From: a bacterium
GTDB lineage: Bacteria > Bacillota_I > Bacilli_A > RF39 > UBA660
Assembly (NCBI GenBank): GCA_014845975.1
Contig: RKAN01000108.1
Location: 1 to 7,548 of the forward strand
Length of the DNA stretch: 7,548 nt
Direction: 5' to 3'
Below are positions 1 through 6,650 of the stretch, one piece after another. The notes beneath the pieces were generated by a model that worked only from the letters and a program-made list of their open reading frames with translations, was not told where the DNA came from and searched no databases. A program made the position numbers and the translations under genes. How positions within the stretch are numbered: position 1 is the first letter of the stretch; every line of letters starts with the position of its first letter.

Positions 1-125
1 GTTTCATTAAAATTAACGATAGCATCACTCATCGGAAAGTAAATTCTATAGAAAGAGTAGTCTGGTGCAACGAAAATACCTTTCTGCTCTTCTATTTCTA
101 TAATATCTTCTTGCCTTACTACCAA
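1..125 (-). CDS. Partial unidentified CDS running off the left edge
   Basis: A minus-strand frame is open from a TTG at 125-123 to the window edge, about 41 residues. It contains the stretches EDIIEIEEQKGIF and DYSFYRIYFPMSDAIVNF. The third codon positions are mostly A or T, as in the neighbouring genes, while the overlapping plus-strand open frame has too many G/C third positions. An in-frame TAG lies two codons above the TTG and there is no convincing ribosome binding site, so the true start is uncertain; an internal ATG at 32-30 is another option, also without a clear site. A different frame just upstream encodes a hydrophobic run (TLIVFLVLIFL), so a frameshifted or decayed gene is possible. 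I do not recognise a family. Confidence 0.3.
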   Translation of the reverse strand, partial: MVVRQEDIIEIEEQKGIFVAPDYSFYRIYFPMSDAIVNFNE

Positions 126-129
126 CTTC

Positions 130-180
130 TAAAAAAATAAGGACTAGAAAAACTATTAAAGTCTTTACTGGCCCCTTTAT
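130..180 (-). terminator. Probable intrinsic terminator after the metalloprotease gene
   Basis: Read on the minus strand, an imperfect stem pairs ATAAAGGGGCCAG (180-168) with CTAGTCCTTAT (147-137), with a one-base A bulge and one or two inner mismatches. It is followed directly by a run of seven T. The loop of about 20 nt can add further A-T pairs. The GGGGCC block is unusual in such AT-rich DNA, which supports a structural role. It lies about 60 bp past the metalloprotease stop codon. Confidence 0.5.
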
Positions 181-241
181 ATTTTCATTATATCATGTAC
201 AATACTTATATGAAACGCAATTCTACATAATTTACATATTT

Positions 242-1498
242 TTACCATTCGATAAATCTACTCCAATATTCATTTGTAGAATTAGAAACACAATTGAAAT
301 ATTTTTCTAACTGGTTACTAATTACTTTAGCCTTTTCATTAATTGGATTTCCCAGACTATAATAATCTTTTTTTAAAGAGCGAGACATCATATCAGAAAA
401 TAATACAGCTCTATCTTCTTTATAATTTGATTTACTATAGGCTGACAAAAAATAGGCAGGATTAGAATAATAATATACATATTCATTTGTTTGATTACCG
501 TATACAAATCCACTCGGATTATAATTATTCATACTATTTTCAAGTTCACTGGCTCCAATAATTGTAGCCAAATAGCAATCTATATAGTGCATAATTTCAT
601 GATGAAGTGTATTTTCAAACAAATAACCTTCTGTACTAATCAAAATAATCACTTTATTCATATTTCTATTATCTGTTAGTCCTGACATAGAACTATTTAT
701 ATTCTTCACTAAATAAATTGTTAATGATTTCCATCTATTACTTATTTCATAAAAAAAACTATTTGGATATTTTCCTAAAGCGACATCTATAGTATTTAAT
801 ATTTTATTAATCTTTTGATCATCATATTGTTTCTCATAACTATTAATATAGTTATCATCTATTTCGTCTTTATAACCAACACTTACCCCATACTTTGCTT
901 TGATATTTTTTCTCAATCTATCATTTTCAGTAACAAAAGGACTTTCACTAGAATTCGTTCCGTTATTTTGATTACTAGTTATATCTTCCTTTTTATTTCC
1001 AACATTGCTATTTTCTTCTTTTTTAGGTTTTTCCTCTTTTTGTGAAGTATTTTCTTGACTTTTTCCATTTTCTTCTTTTTTTGAAGTATCACTTTCTATG
1101 TTATTTTTTTTCTCCTTAGTACTGGATTTTCCAGTATTCTTTTTTGTCTCCTTAGTACTGGATTTTCCAGTATTCTTTTTTACTTTCTTTTCATTATCAC
1201 TCTTAGAATTTTCTTGTTTTATATTTTGAACTTTTTCTGGAGTGTCATCTTTAATACCTTCCTCATTAGAAATTTCTTGCTCTTTTTGTTTATCATCTTC
1301 ATCCAAAACTTTGTTATTATCTTTTAAATTATCTTTTGATTTTTTTTCATCTTGATCTTCACGAATAGGATTGTTTTGAATTCCTAGATTAGAACCATTT
1401 TTTACTTTCACAAAACTCAGGTAGCATTTGACACAAATTAATAATAAAACAATCACTATAAGTAGAATAATGAACACTTTTTTCACATTTTTATTCAT
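242..1498 (-). CDS. Membrane-anchored putative zinc metalloprotease with a low-complexity stalk
   Basis: The protein is 418 residues. Residues 8-30 form one hydrophobic segment after a Lys/Asn-rich start, which suggests a signal anchor with the rest outside the cell. There is no good lipobox: the Cys residues at 22 and 25 are not preceded by Gly, Ala or Ser. Residues about 32-190 are a disordered-looking Lys/Glu/Asn/Ser stalk containing a perfect 12-residue tandem repeat (KKNTGKSSTKE, about 107-129). Residues about 195-418 are a compact domain with HHEIMHYID at 299-307, that is an HExxH zinc site (H300, E301, H304). E361 in KEDRA is a plausible third zinc ligand, giving a gluzincin-like arrangement. 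Family knowledge supports a zincin-type peptidase; the substrate is unknown. ATG is preceded by GAGGG at 1509-1505, six bases away. The gene sits 31 bp after the DUF975/CmpB-like gene with no terminator between, so the two are probably co-transcribed. Confidence 0.75.
   Translation of the reverse strand: MNKNVKKVFIILLIVIVLLLICVKCYLSFVKVKNGSNLGIQNNPIREDQDEKKSKDNLKDNNKVLDEDDKQKEQEISNEEGIKDDTPEKVQNIKQENSKSDNEKKVKKNTGKSSTKETKKNTGKSSTKEKKNNIESDTSKKEENGKSQENTSQKEEKPKKEENSNVGNKKEDITSNQNNGTNSSESPFVTENDRLRKNIKAKYGVSVGYKDEIDDNYINSYEKQYDDQKINKILNTIDVALGKYPNSFFYEISNRWKSLTIYLVKNINSSMSGLTDNRNMNKVIILISTEGYLFENTLHHEIMHYIDCYLATIIGASELENSMNNYNPSGFVYGNQTNEYVYYYSNPAYFLSAYSKSNYKEDRAVLFSDMMSRSLKKDYYSLGNPINEKAKVISNQLEKYFNCVSNSTNEYWSRFIEW
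1111..1181. repeat. Perfect 36-bp-period tandem duplication inside the metalloprotease stalk
   Basis: The 35 bases at 1111-1145 recur exactly at 1147-1181, a period of 36 bp. The duplication is therefore in frame and adds 12 residues (NTGKSSTKE with flanking Lys and Thr) to the stalk. Each copy also holds a small inverted repeat, TACTGG-ATTTT-CCAGTA, at 1120-1136 and 1156-1172. Sequence identity including silent positions indicates a recent duplication, of a kind that can change copy number by replication slippage. Confidence 0.9.
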
Positions 1499-1529
1499 TG
1501 TAATCCCTCATTTCTATATTACAAGTTCA

Positions 1530-3074
1530 TCATTTTAATGACTCAGAACTATCTTCTATATCCTTCGTTATTCCTTTACCTGTATTTGGATGATAATGAG
1601 AATAAATAGAATCGAGACTAAATAATAAAATCAAAATCACTATTATAATTATTTTTACCTTTTGATTGATTTTATTAAATAAATCATCTAGTAGCGGAGC
1701 AATAATATAGGTAAAAATACAACCACCTAGTCCAAATACTAACAACCCTTCTAAACAGATTCTTCCATCTAAATTTAAAAAGTAACCACTATAATCCCAC
1801 CACTTCATACCTTTAAAAGTCTCCAAATACCATGCTGTTGAATATTCCACTATTCCACAGATTGAAAAAGATAAAAGAAATAAAAACCATGGTTTCTCTC
1901 TAAATTTCTTAAGCAAAATAATAATTAAAATACAGCCCCAACCATAAATTGGTAACCAAGGTCCAAACATTGTACCACGATTTACAAATGTACCAGAATT
2001 AAATAGATGAAAAGAGACTTCCCATAACCATCCAATAATAGATCCGGTAAAGAAAAACAAAATAAGATGCGATAAAGTATAGTCATGATGATAATTTATA
2101 TTTAACCACTTACGTCTTTTTACTTCCAGAATAAAATATTTTTGACTTGGATATGTTTTTAAGTTGGAATGTCCATCTAAATAAAGATCTTTTAAATAGG
2201 ATTTATTATTTTTAACGTTTTGATTTCTAAGTTCCATATAAAATTCTGCATATATAGATTCTTTATAAGGATTAAAATAAAAAATATTGGATAATCCTAA
2301 AGTCAATCCACCTAAAATATACCATACAATTAAACTAATATCTAATTTGAATAACTCAAATTTATGACCTTTCATCATTTCCTTAGAAAGTTTAAAACAA
2401 TCTTTTGAAGCCATTTCTGGATTTTCTGCTAATAAATATGGAATCATACTGTATTCATAATGCTTTATAAATCCGCCAATAATTGTAAAATCCCAAAGGA
2501 AAGAAAAAATGGCTTTTTTTAACATGATAATAGCAACATTTTTAGTTTGTTTTACACGATAAACAAATAAAATTTTATCCACTGAAGTTTCATCGTATTT
2601 GCGTTGTTCTAAAAAGTATCGATTTTTTCCAATTACTAAAATATTTTGAACAAAAAGATAAAATAATATATGAATTATAATACCAATTAGAATTGTAATT
2701 AAAATGGGAACAGAATTATTGAATAAAAACTGATTAAAAGCATTTAATACACCTATTACAATGGATCCGGTTCCTGTGATTTGATTAAAGAAGACGGAAA
2801 GTACACCTCTTGTTGGCTTATAACTAGAGATATTTTCTACTACATTTGAAATTTTCGTTTTATGTATTAAAGTTTCAACAACATTAAAATTATTCGTTCC
2901 TTTAAAATCATTTGTAATATTTACTACTTGTTCACTTTCTTTGATATTATCAATTGTATTATATTTATACCCACCACTTAGAACAGTAGTTACTATAAAA
3001 CAAACAATAATACTTCTCCATAGATGGCCCTTTAAATTTTTTAATGCTCTTTTTTTTAGTTCTATTAATTTCAT
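1530..3074 (-). CDS. Integral membrane protein: DUF975-like half fused to CmpB-like (DUF1113/PF06541) half
   Basis: The protein is 514 residues with many hydrophobic segments. The N-terminal half (about 1-285) has the look of DUF975: an amphipathic LKKRALKNLKGHLWRS start, then transmembrane stretches, and around 207-280 the pattern YSMIPYLLAENPE, FKLSKEMMKGHKFELFKLD, WYILGGLTLG and FNPYKESIYAEFY. The C-terminal half (about 333-490) matches the putative ABC-transporter type IV (CmpB) family: GSIIGWLWEV at 344-353, FVNRGTMFGPWLPIYGWG at 363-380, and WWDYSGYFLNLDGRICLEG at 425-443. A 50-residue polar linker separates the halves. Neither family has a firmly known function that I can name, and no ATPase is encoded nearby. 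ATG is preceded by AGGTG at 3087-3083, spacing 8. It is the first gene of an operon with the metalloprotease, and it ends with TGA TGA. Confidence 0.8.
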   Translation of the reverse strand: MKLIELKKRALKNLKGHLWRSIIVCFIVTTVLSGGYKYNTIDNIKESEQVVNITNDFKGTNNFNVVETLIHKTKISNVVENISSYKPTRGVLSVFFNQITGTGSIVIGVLNAFNQFLFNNSVPILITILIGIIIHILFYLFVQNILVIGKNRYFLEQRKYDETSVDKILFVYRVKQTKNVAIIMLKKAIFSFLWDFTIIGGFIKHYEYSMIPYLLAENPEMASKDCFKLSKEMMKGHKFELFKLDISLIVWYILGGLTLGLSNIFYFNPYKESIYAEFYMELRNQNVKNNKSYLKDLYLDGHSNLKTYPSQKYFILEVKRRKWLNINYHHDYTLSHLILFFFTGSIIGWLWEVSFHLFNSGTFVNRGTMFGPWLPIYGWGCILIIILLKKFREKPWFLFLLSFSICGIVEYSTAWYLETFKGMKWWDYSGYFLNLDGRICLEGLLVFGLGGCIFTYIIAPLLDDLFNKINQKVKIIIIVILILLFSLDSIYSHYHPNTGKGITKDIEDSSESLK

Positions 3075-3082
3075 ATATCATA

Positions 3083-3100
3083 CACCTATTATTCATTATA
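3083..3100 (-). promoter_or_regulatory. Extended -10 promoter and closely placed RBS of the DUF975/CmpB-like gene
   Basis: On the minus strand, TGTTATAAT gives a perfect TATAAT (3100-3095) with the TG of an extended -10. No good -35 is seen at 17 bp, where the sequence falls in the terminator of the preceding gene. Transcription would start near 3088, directly at the AGGTG ribosome binding site (3087-3083), giving a leader of only about 14 nt. This is an inference from sequence. Confidence 0.5.
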
Positions 3101-3104
3101 ACAT

Positions 3105-3133
3105 AAAAGACTCTCCAATTAGAGAATCTTTTT
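3105..3133 (-). terminator. Terminator hairpin after the polysaccharide deacetylase gene
   Basis: A 12-bp stem pairs 3105-3116 with 3121-3132 around an AATT loop. On the minus strand it reads AAAAGATTCTCT / GGAGAGTCTTTT, with two G-U pairs. The T-rich 3' arm acts as the U tract. On the plus strand the 3' side has five T, so it could stop transcription from either direction. It begins a few bases after the deacetylase stop codon and abuts the -10 box of the next gene. Confidence 0.75.
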
Positions 3134-3136
3134 CAT

Positions 3137-4543
3137 TTAATTATTCACATGATGTCTAGTAGGATACGTATCTTGCGTAATTGCTTTAAATATATAGCCG
3201 TGACTTTTTCCATACTGAATAATATCACGAATCGCATTTAATGTCTTATAATTACTTTCAAAATCATGCAATAATACTACATTATTTTTATATACTAAGT
3301 TATTTACTACATTGTTATATACTTGAGATGCCGTTCTCGCTCCTCCTGCGTCTTCACTAGATACATTCCAATCAAAATAAATAAATCCTCTATTTAATAC
3401 TTCTTTTGTTAAAATACTCATAATTCCTGGAGAATATTTACGACTTACAGTATTAGAGCTTCCTCCTGGAAATCGAATAATATTTGGTTTTATTCCAATA
3501 ATACCAGAAACTTTGTTTTGAATAGATGTTAAATCATTGAAATAATTATCCACAGAACTATATACATAGCTATACTCATGAGTATCACTATGAAGTGCTA
3601 CAGTATGACCTTCGTCATATTCTTGTTTGATTAAATAATTTAGTGAGTCACTATGATTAATGACAAAGAATGTTGCTTTCACATTTTCTTCTTTTAATAT
3701 TTGAAGTAAACTAGGTGTAATTGTACTGCTTGGTCCATCATCAAATGTTAAATAAATGACTTTGCCTACTCCATTTAAATTAGGAGAATTATACGGATTT
3801 ACAACGGTTACTGTTCTTGTAATTGTTGTTTTATTTTCTGAATCATCTGTAGCAGTATAGGAAACTGTATATTGCCCTGCTACATTAGTATTGACATTAC
3901 TTTCAATGGCTACCTTATTTTGAATATCTTGATCACAATTATCTGTTACTGTTACCCCTAATTCATTATAGGCATCTCCCACATTTAAAACGATTGACTC
4001 TTCTCCATTTAAAACTAATTTTGGTGCTTCTATGTCACCTTTAATAATTTTTCTAGTTACTTTTTGACTATTTCCAGAAGAATCTTTTACACTGTAAAGG
4101 ATACTATCATTCTGTTTTGTTATTATTACATTTGAGGTGATGTCTCCATCATAATTATCTATTGCCTGAAATCCCTCTTCTATGTAATCCTTTGATGGAC
4201 AAGCATAACTATTACCAGATAATGTAATTACAGGCTTTTCTTGATCAACAACATCAATTGTTCGAGTTGCCTTTGTTTTTAATTTACCATTTTTTAATGT
4301 ATAAGTTATTTTATAAGTACCCACTTTTTTATTGTTGAGATTACTTTCAACTTTTACTTGATTTTTTTTATCTTGTAACAGGAAAGTTGCTTGATATCCA
4401 GGTTCTTTATATTTTTCTTCCAGTTTTATTGTGATATGATTTTTTCCTTTTAAAGAAATATTTGGCATTAATAATATAAAAAGGACACTAATCACATAAA
4501 TTGATAAAATAACGATTAAACTCACTTTTGCATTTTTATTCAT
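3137..4543 (-). CDS. Membrane-anchored polysaccharide (peptidoglycan) deacetylase with Ig-like modules
   Basis: The protein is 468 residues. Residues 6-27 form an N-terminal signal anchor. Three Ig-like modules of the DUF5011 type follow, at about 35-100, 103-169 and 173-248; the second and third carry the typical AIDNYDGDIT and VTDNCDQDI signatures and end in TRTV-like strands. A NodB (carbohydrate esterase 4) domain occupies about 261-458. All five NodB motifs are intact: TFDDGP (266-271, base D268 and metal ligand D269), HSDTH (318-322, metal ligands H318 and H322), RFPGG (357-361), DWN (391-393) and LLHD (424-427, H426). This predicts an active metal-dependent N-deacetylase outside the membrane, most likely on peptidoglycan as in PgdA-type proteins, which makes the wall more lysozyme-resistant. 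The substrate is inferred. ATG follows GGAG (4555-4552) with spacing of 8. It has its own promoter and terminator. Confidence 0.92.
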   Translation of the reverse strand: MNKNAKVSLIVILSIYVISVLFILLMPNISLKGKNHITIKLEEKYKEPGYQATFLLQDKKNQVKVESNLNNKKVGTYKITYTLKNGKLKTKATRTIDVVDQEKPVITLSGNSYACPSKDYIEEGFQAIDNYDGDITSNVIITKQNDSILYSVKDSSGNSQKVTRKIIKGDIEAPKLVLNGEESIVLNVGDAYNELGVTVTDNCDQDIQNKVAIESNVNTNVAGQYTVSYTATDDSENKTTITRTVTVVNPYNSPNLNGVGKVIYLTFDDGPSSTITPSLLQILKEENVKATFFVINHSDSLNYLIKQEYDEGHTVALHSDTHEYSYVYSSVDNYFNDLTSIQNKVSGIIGIKPNIIRFPGGSSNTVSRKYSPGIMSILTKEVLNRGFIYFDWNVSSEDAGGARTASQVYNNVVNNLVYKNNVVLLHDFESNYKTLNAIRDIIQYGKSHGYIFKAITQDTYPTRHHVNN

Positions 4544-4577
4544 AACAATAACTCCAACCTTAATTCCACATTACTAT

Positions 4578-4605
4578 TTTATACATTTCAGCATATTATA
4601 TTCAA
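4578..4605 (-). promoter_or_regulatory. Candidate promoter of the deacetylase gene
   Basis: On the minus strand TTGAAT (4605-4600) and TATAAA (4583-4578) are separated by 16 bp, with the start codon about 34 nt downstream. A second, perfect TATAAT at 4600-4595 overlaps this -35 and lacks a good -35 of its own, so either box could be used. Confidence 0.45.
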
Positions 4606-4651
4606 TTTGTTCTTATTCTAACATAAAACTAATAAATCTTCAATATATAAT

Positions 4652-4671
4652 AAAAACAAGCATTAGCTTGC
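4652..4671 (-). terminator. Terminator hairpin overlapping the end of the glucosaminidase gene
   Basis: On the minus strand CAAGC-TAAT-GCTTG is followed by TTTTT, with an outer G-U pair extending the 5-bp stem. The TAA stop codon of the gene (4665-4663) forms most of the loop, so the hairpin begins inside the coding sequence. Confidence 0.7.
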
Positions 4672-5388
4672 CTTTATTTTATTTATATAATTATTAATGC
4701 TTACATACCATGTTGGGTTTGCTGCATATTTGGAATTGATTGTTTCAGCAGTAGTCAATCCTACTGAATAATAATTACGATACAAATTACTCATAAAGCT
4801 TGAAATTCCTTCTTCTAATGAAGAAAACTGTTGATAAGCACCACCCCAGCATCCTGGAGCACCTTTTTGTCCACCAACATTATAACATTGATTTACAAGT
4901 TCACTACAATTCCATGAACATCCTGTTTCATGTAATACAATTGCAACGGCTAAATAAGGATCTATGCCATATTCTATTGCATAGTTTGCGAATATTTCAC
5001 CAGTTCCTGATAAGGTTGAATTCAAATTACGATTTAATTTGTTCACTAATTCTTCTTTGGTTAGACCATCAAAAACAACAACAGGTTCTACTTCTTGTTC
5101 TTCTATGTTTTCATCAACTTCATTAGTAGAATTTTCTACTTCTTGTTGTGGAGCAACTTCTACTTCTTCTTGTACAATTTCTTCCTGTACATCCTCTTCT
5201 TTTGTTTCCACTTTTGTTTCTAATTTTGTTGTATCTTTTAGAAGAATGTTATTTGATAGTAAAACTTCATTTCCATTTTTACTGGTCTCTATTTCTGAAT
5301 TTGTATTATTTTTTATTGAAACAATCAGTCCTATTATAAATGTTGAGATTACTGTAATTACTGCAATAATCTTCAGCTCTGTTTTCAA
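4663..5388 (-). CDS. Membrane-anchored glucosaminidase/lysozyme-like protein, TTG start
   Basis: The protein is 241 residues. Residues 6-25 form a signal anchor. Residues about 55-105 are a Glu/Val-rich acidic stalk. Residues about 108-241 resemble the glucosaminidase (GH73/PF01832-like) lysozyme fold: FANYAIEYGIDPYLAVAIVLHETG, with E154 in HETG as the likely catalytic acid, then CYNVGGQKG (168-176), and a tail with FSSLEEGISSFMSNL and KYAANPTWYVSINNYI. It probably cleaves glycan strands of peptidoglycan at the outer membrane face. Four cysteines (157, 161, 168, 180) surround the active-site region and could form disulfides; this is unusual for an exported protein of a low-GC Gram-positive. 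The start is TTG at 5388-5386, supported by AGAGGTGA at 5400-5393 at ideal spacing, with no ATG nearby in frame. Family placement is fairly sure, exact bond cleaved is not. Confidence 0.8.
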   Translation of the reverse strand: MKTELKIIAVITVISTFIIGLIVSIKNNTNSEIETSKNGNEVLLSNNILLKDTTKLETKVETKEEDVQEEIVQEEVEVAPQQEVENSTNEVDENIEEQEVEPVVVFDGLTKEELVNKLNRNLNSTLSGTGEIFANYAIEYGIDPYLAVAIVLHETGCSWNCSELVNQCYNVGGQKGAPGCWGGAYQQFSSLEEGISSFMSNLYRNYYSVGLTTAETINSKYAANPTWYVSINNYINKIKAS

Positions 5389-5427
5389 TTTTTCACCTCT
5401 TTGATTTTTTTGACGAAAACAATATAG

Positions 5428-5456
5428 ATGTTACCACAGTATGCATTTGATGTCAA
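5428..5456 (-). promoter_or_regulatory. Sigma-A promoter of the glucosaminidase gene
   Basis: A perfect -35 TTGACA (5456-5451), a 17-bp spacer, and TAACAT as the -10 (5433-5428) with the TGG of an extended -10 just before it. Transcription would start near 5421, leaving a leader of about 33 nt that contains the AGAGGTGA site. This separates the gene from the pseudouridine synthase upstream, although I see no strong terminator between them. Confidence 0.7.
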
Positions 5457-5499
5457 ATTTACATTATTATTATGAACTTAAAAAGAGGTTTTATTCTTA

Positions 5500-6156
5500 T
5501 TAATGAGTAGAAAACATATTCGTAAATTCGGATGGAATTTTACTTTCTAAATGAATGATTTGATGGGTAATTGGGTGTTCAAATTCTAGAGTATTAGCAT
5601 GTAATCCAAGTCTCCTTAAAGGATTCGTTTTTGCTTCATATTTTTTATCTCCAATAATAGGATGTCCCATTTCTTTCATGTGAACACGAATTTGGTTCTT
5701 TTTTCCAGTTTTTATTTCTATTTCTAGTAAGCTATATGCCTTACTCGTTTTTAATCTTTTATATTTTGTAATGGCTAATGTTCCTTTTTTGGAAGAAGTA
5801 GAATGTACCATTAGATTTTTTTCTTCTGTTAAATAAGATTGGATGGTATCTTCTCTTTTTTCTACTACCCCCTCCACTACAGCAATATACTTTCTCAAAA
5901 CATGATTCCAATTGTTTTGAAGTTGTTCTTTTATTTTTTGTGTTTTTGCGAATAATAATAATCCACTCGTATCTTTATCCAAACGATGAACAATAAATAC
6001 TTTGTTATTTTTATTTTTTGTTCTTTCATACATGATCACTTGATGAAACATTGTTTTTTCTTTTTCATTTTGAGTTGCTATAGTAAGTAAATTAGCAGGT
6101 TTATCCACTACAATAATAAATTTATCTTCATATATAATTTTTATTTTCTTTTTCAT
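5500..6156 (-). CDS. RluA-family pseudouridine synthase
   Basis: The protein is 218 residues and converts uridine to pseudouridine in structured RNA, in the cytoplasm. The family motif VHRLDKDTSGLLLFAKT spans 56-72, with D60 of HRLD as the catalytic aspartate. Other family marks are IIYEDKFIIVVDKPANLL (8-24), RKYIAVVEG (88-96), KKNQIRVHMKEMGHPIIGD (152-170) and LRRLGLHANTLEFEHP (180-195). No N-terminal S4 RNA-binding domain is present, so this is a short member in which only the catalytic domain remains. The target (rRNA or tRNA site) cannot be told from the sequence. ATG follows AGGTGA (6165-6160) at short spacing. Confidence 0.93.
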   Translation of the reverse strand: MKKKIKIIYEDKFIIVVDKPANLLTIATQNEKEKTMFHQVIMYERTKNKNNKVFIVHRLDKDTSGLLLFAKTQKIKEQLQNNWNHVLRKYIAVVEGVVEKREDTIQSYLTEEKNLMVHSTSSKKGTLAITKYKRLKTSKAYSLLEIEIKTGKKNQIRVHMKEMGHPIIGDKKYEAKTNPLRRLGLHANTLEFEHPITHQIIHLESKIPSEFTNMFSTH

Positions 6157-6159
6157 AAG

Positions 6160-6179
6160 TCACCTATTTTATTATAACA
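6160..6179 (-). promoter_or_regulatory. Candidate extended -10 promoter of the pseudouridine synthase gene
   Basis: On the minus strand TGTTATAAT (6179-6171) is an extended -10 with a perfect TATAAT. The corresponding -35 position falls in the hsp20 terminator and is poor. The predicted transcription start is near 6164, at the AGGTGA ribosome binding site (6165-6160), implying a leader of about 8-10 nt. Confidence 0.4.
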
Positions 6180-6186
6180 AATACAA

Positions 6187-6209
6187 AGAAAAAAAGCCAC
6201 ATTGGGCTT
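6187..6209 (-). terminator. Terminator overlapping the hsp20 stop codon
   Basis: On the minus strand AAGCC (6209-6205) pairs with GGCTT (6198-6194) across a six-base loop, followed by a long T run. The first two stem bases are the last two bases of the hsp20 TAA stop codon (6210-6208). Confidence 0.75.
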
Positions 6210-6597
6210 ATTTTATTTCGATATATTTTTTATCTTCGACTTGTTCTTTTTTAGGTACTGTAACTTTTAAAATACCGTTTTTAAATTCAGCATTGATTTC
6301 GTCTGTATTGAAATCTCCTAAATAGAAAGATCTTTCAAATTTTCCATATGTTCTTTCACGACGTAGATAATTTTTTTCTTCATCATTTTCTTCTGCTTCT
6401 TTTTCAGCGGTTACTGTGATATAACCATCTTTTGCTTCGATTTTTATATCTTTTTTATCGAAACCTGGAATGTCCATCTCGATATGATAATCGCCACCTT
6501 TTTCATAAATATCACACTTCATTTTACCAGCATCTTTTGTTGGAACAAAGTCATCAAAAAAGTCATCTAAATAAAATTTTCTTGGGATTAAATTCAT
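6208..6597 (-). CDS. Small heat-shock protein, Hsp20/alpha-crystallin family
   Basis: With the ATG at 6597-6595 the protein is 129 residues, slightly short for the family. It is an ATP-independent holdase chaperone that binds unfolding proteins in the cytoplasm and forms oligomers. An N-terminal arm (1-25, LIPRKFYLDDFFDDF) leads into the alpha-crystallin domain (about 27-116): MDIPGFDKKDIKIEAKDG, RRERTYGKFERSFYL, and the hallmark FKNGILKVTVPK (105-116). A C-terminal IEI (126-128) is the I-x-I oligomerisation motif. I prefer this start to an in-frame ATG at 6624 because AAGGAAG (6611-6605) precedes it and because 6624 lies in the -10 box, upstream of the predicted transcript. A consensus promoter overlapped by CIRCE shows control by HrcA. 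Confidence 0.95.
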   Translation of the reverse strand: MNLIPRKFYLDDFFDDFVPTKDAGKMKCDIYEKGGDYHIEMDIPGFDKKDIKIEAKDGYITVTAEKEAEENDEEKNYLRRERTYGKFERSFYLGDFNTDEINAEFKNGILKVTVPKKEQVEDKKYIEIK

Positions 6598-6622
6598 ATC
6601 CACACTTCCTTTCACAATTATC

Positions 6623-6650
6623 ATTATACTCTTTTTTTAGCACTTGTCAA
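6623..6650 (-). promoter_or_regulatory. Consensus sigma-A promoter of hsp20
   Basis: Perfect TTGACA (6650-6645) and perfect TATAAT (6628-6623) with a 16-bp spacer. Transcription would start near 6616, giving a leader of about 19 nt with the ribosome binding site at 6611-6605. The -35 and the spacer are covered by the CIRCE operator. Confidence 0.88.

Noticed and set aside
1..139. Plus-strand open frame ending in TAA at 139
   Set aside because: Its codons have far more G/C third positions than the other genes here, while the opposing minus frame fits the local codon habit better.
491..1045. Plus-strand open frames opposite the metalloprotease gene
   Set aside because: They are short and rich in Ile/Phe as expected for the complement of a Lys/Asn/Glu-rich gene, with no ribosome binding sites or recognisable domains.
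1111..1181. Direct repeats with internal palindromes, like the start of a CRISPR array
   Set aside because: There are only two copies, one base apart and with no spacer, and they lie in frame inside a coding stalk. This is a coding tandem duplication.
1420..1437. Possible lipoprotein cleavage site at the cysteines of the metalloprotease N-terminus
   Set aside because: The residues before Cys22 and Cys25 are Ile and Lys, not the small residue a lipobox needs, so a signal anchor is more likely.
2941..3159. Plus-strand 72-residue frame spanning the gene 2 promoter
   Set aside because: It crosses the terminator hairpin and the complement of two minus-strand gene ends, and has no start signal or family marks.
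5039..5404. Plus-strand 121-residue Ser/Thr/Cys-rich open frame
   Set aside because: It is the complement of the Glu-rich stalk of the minus-strand glucosaminidase gene, whose reading frame has clear domains, a ribosome binding site and a promoter.
5457..5499. Possible terminator after the pseudouridine synthase
   Set aside because: On the minus strand only a four-base AAGA/TCTT stem before a T run can be formed, too weak to call.
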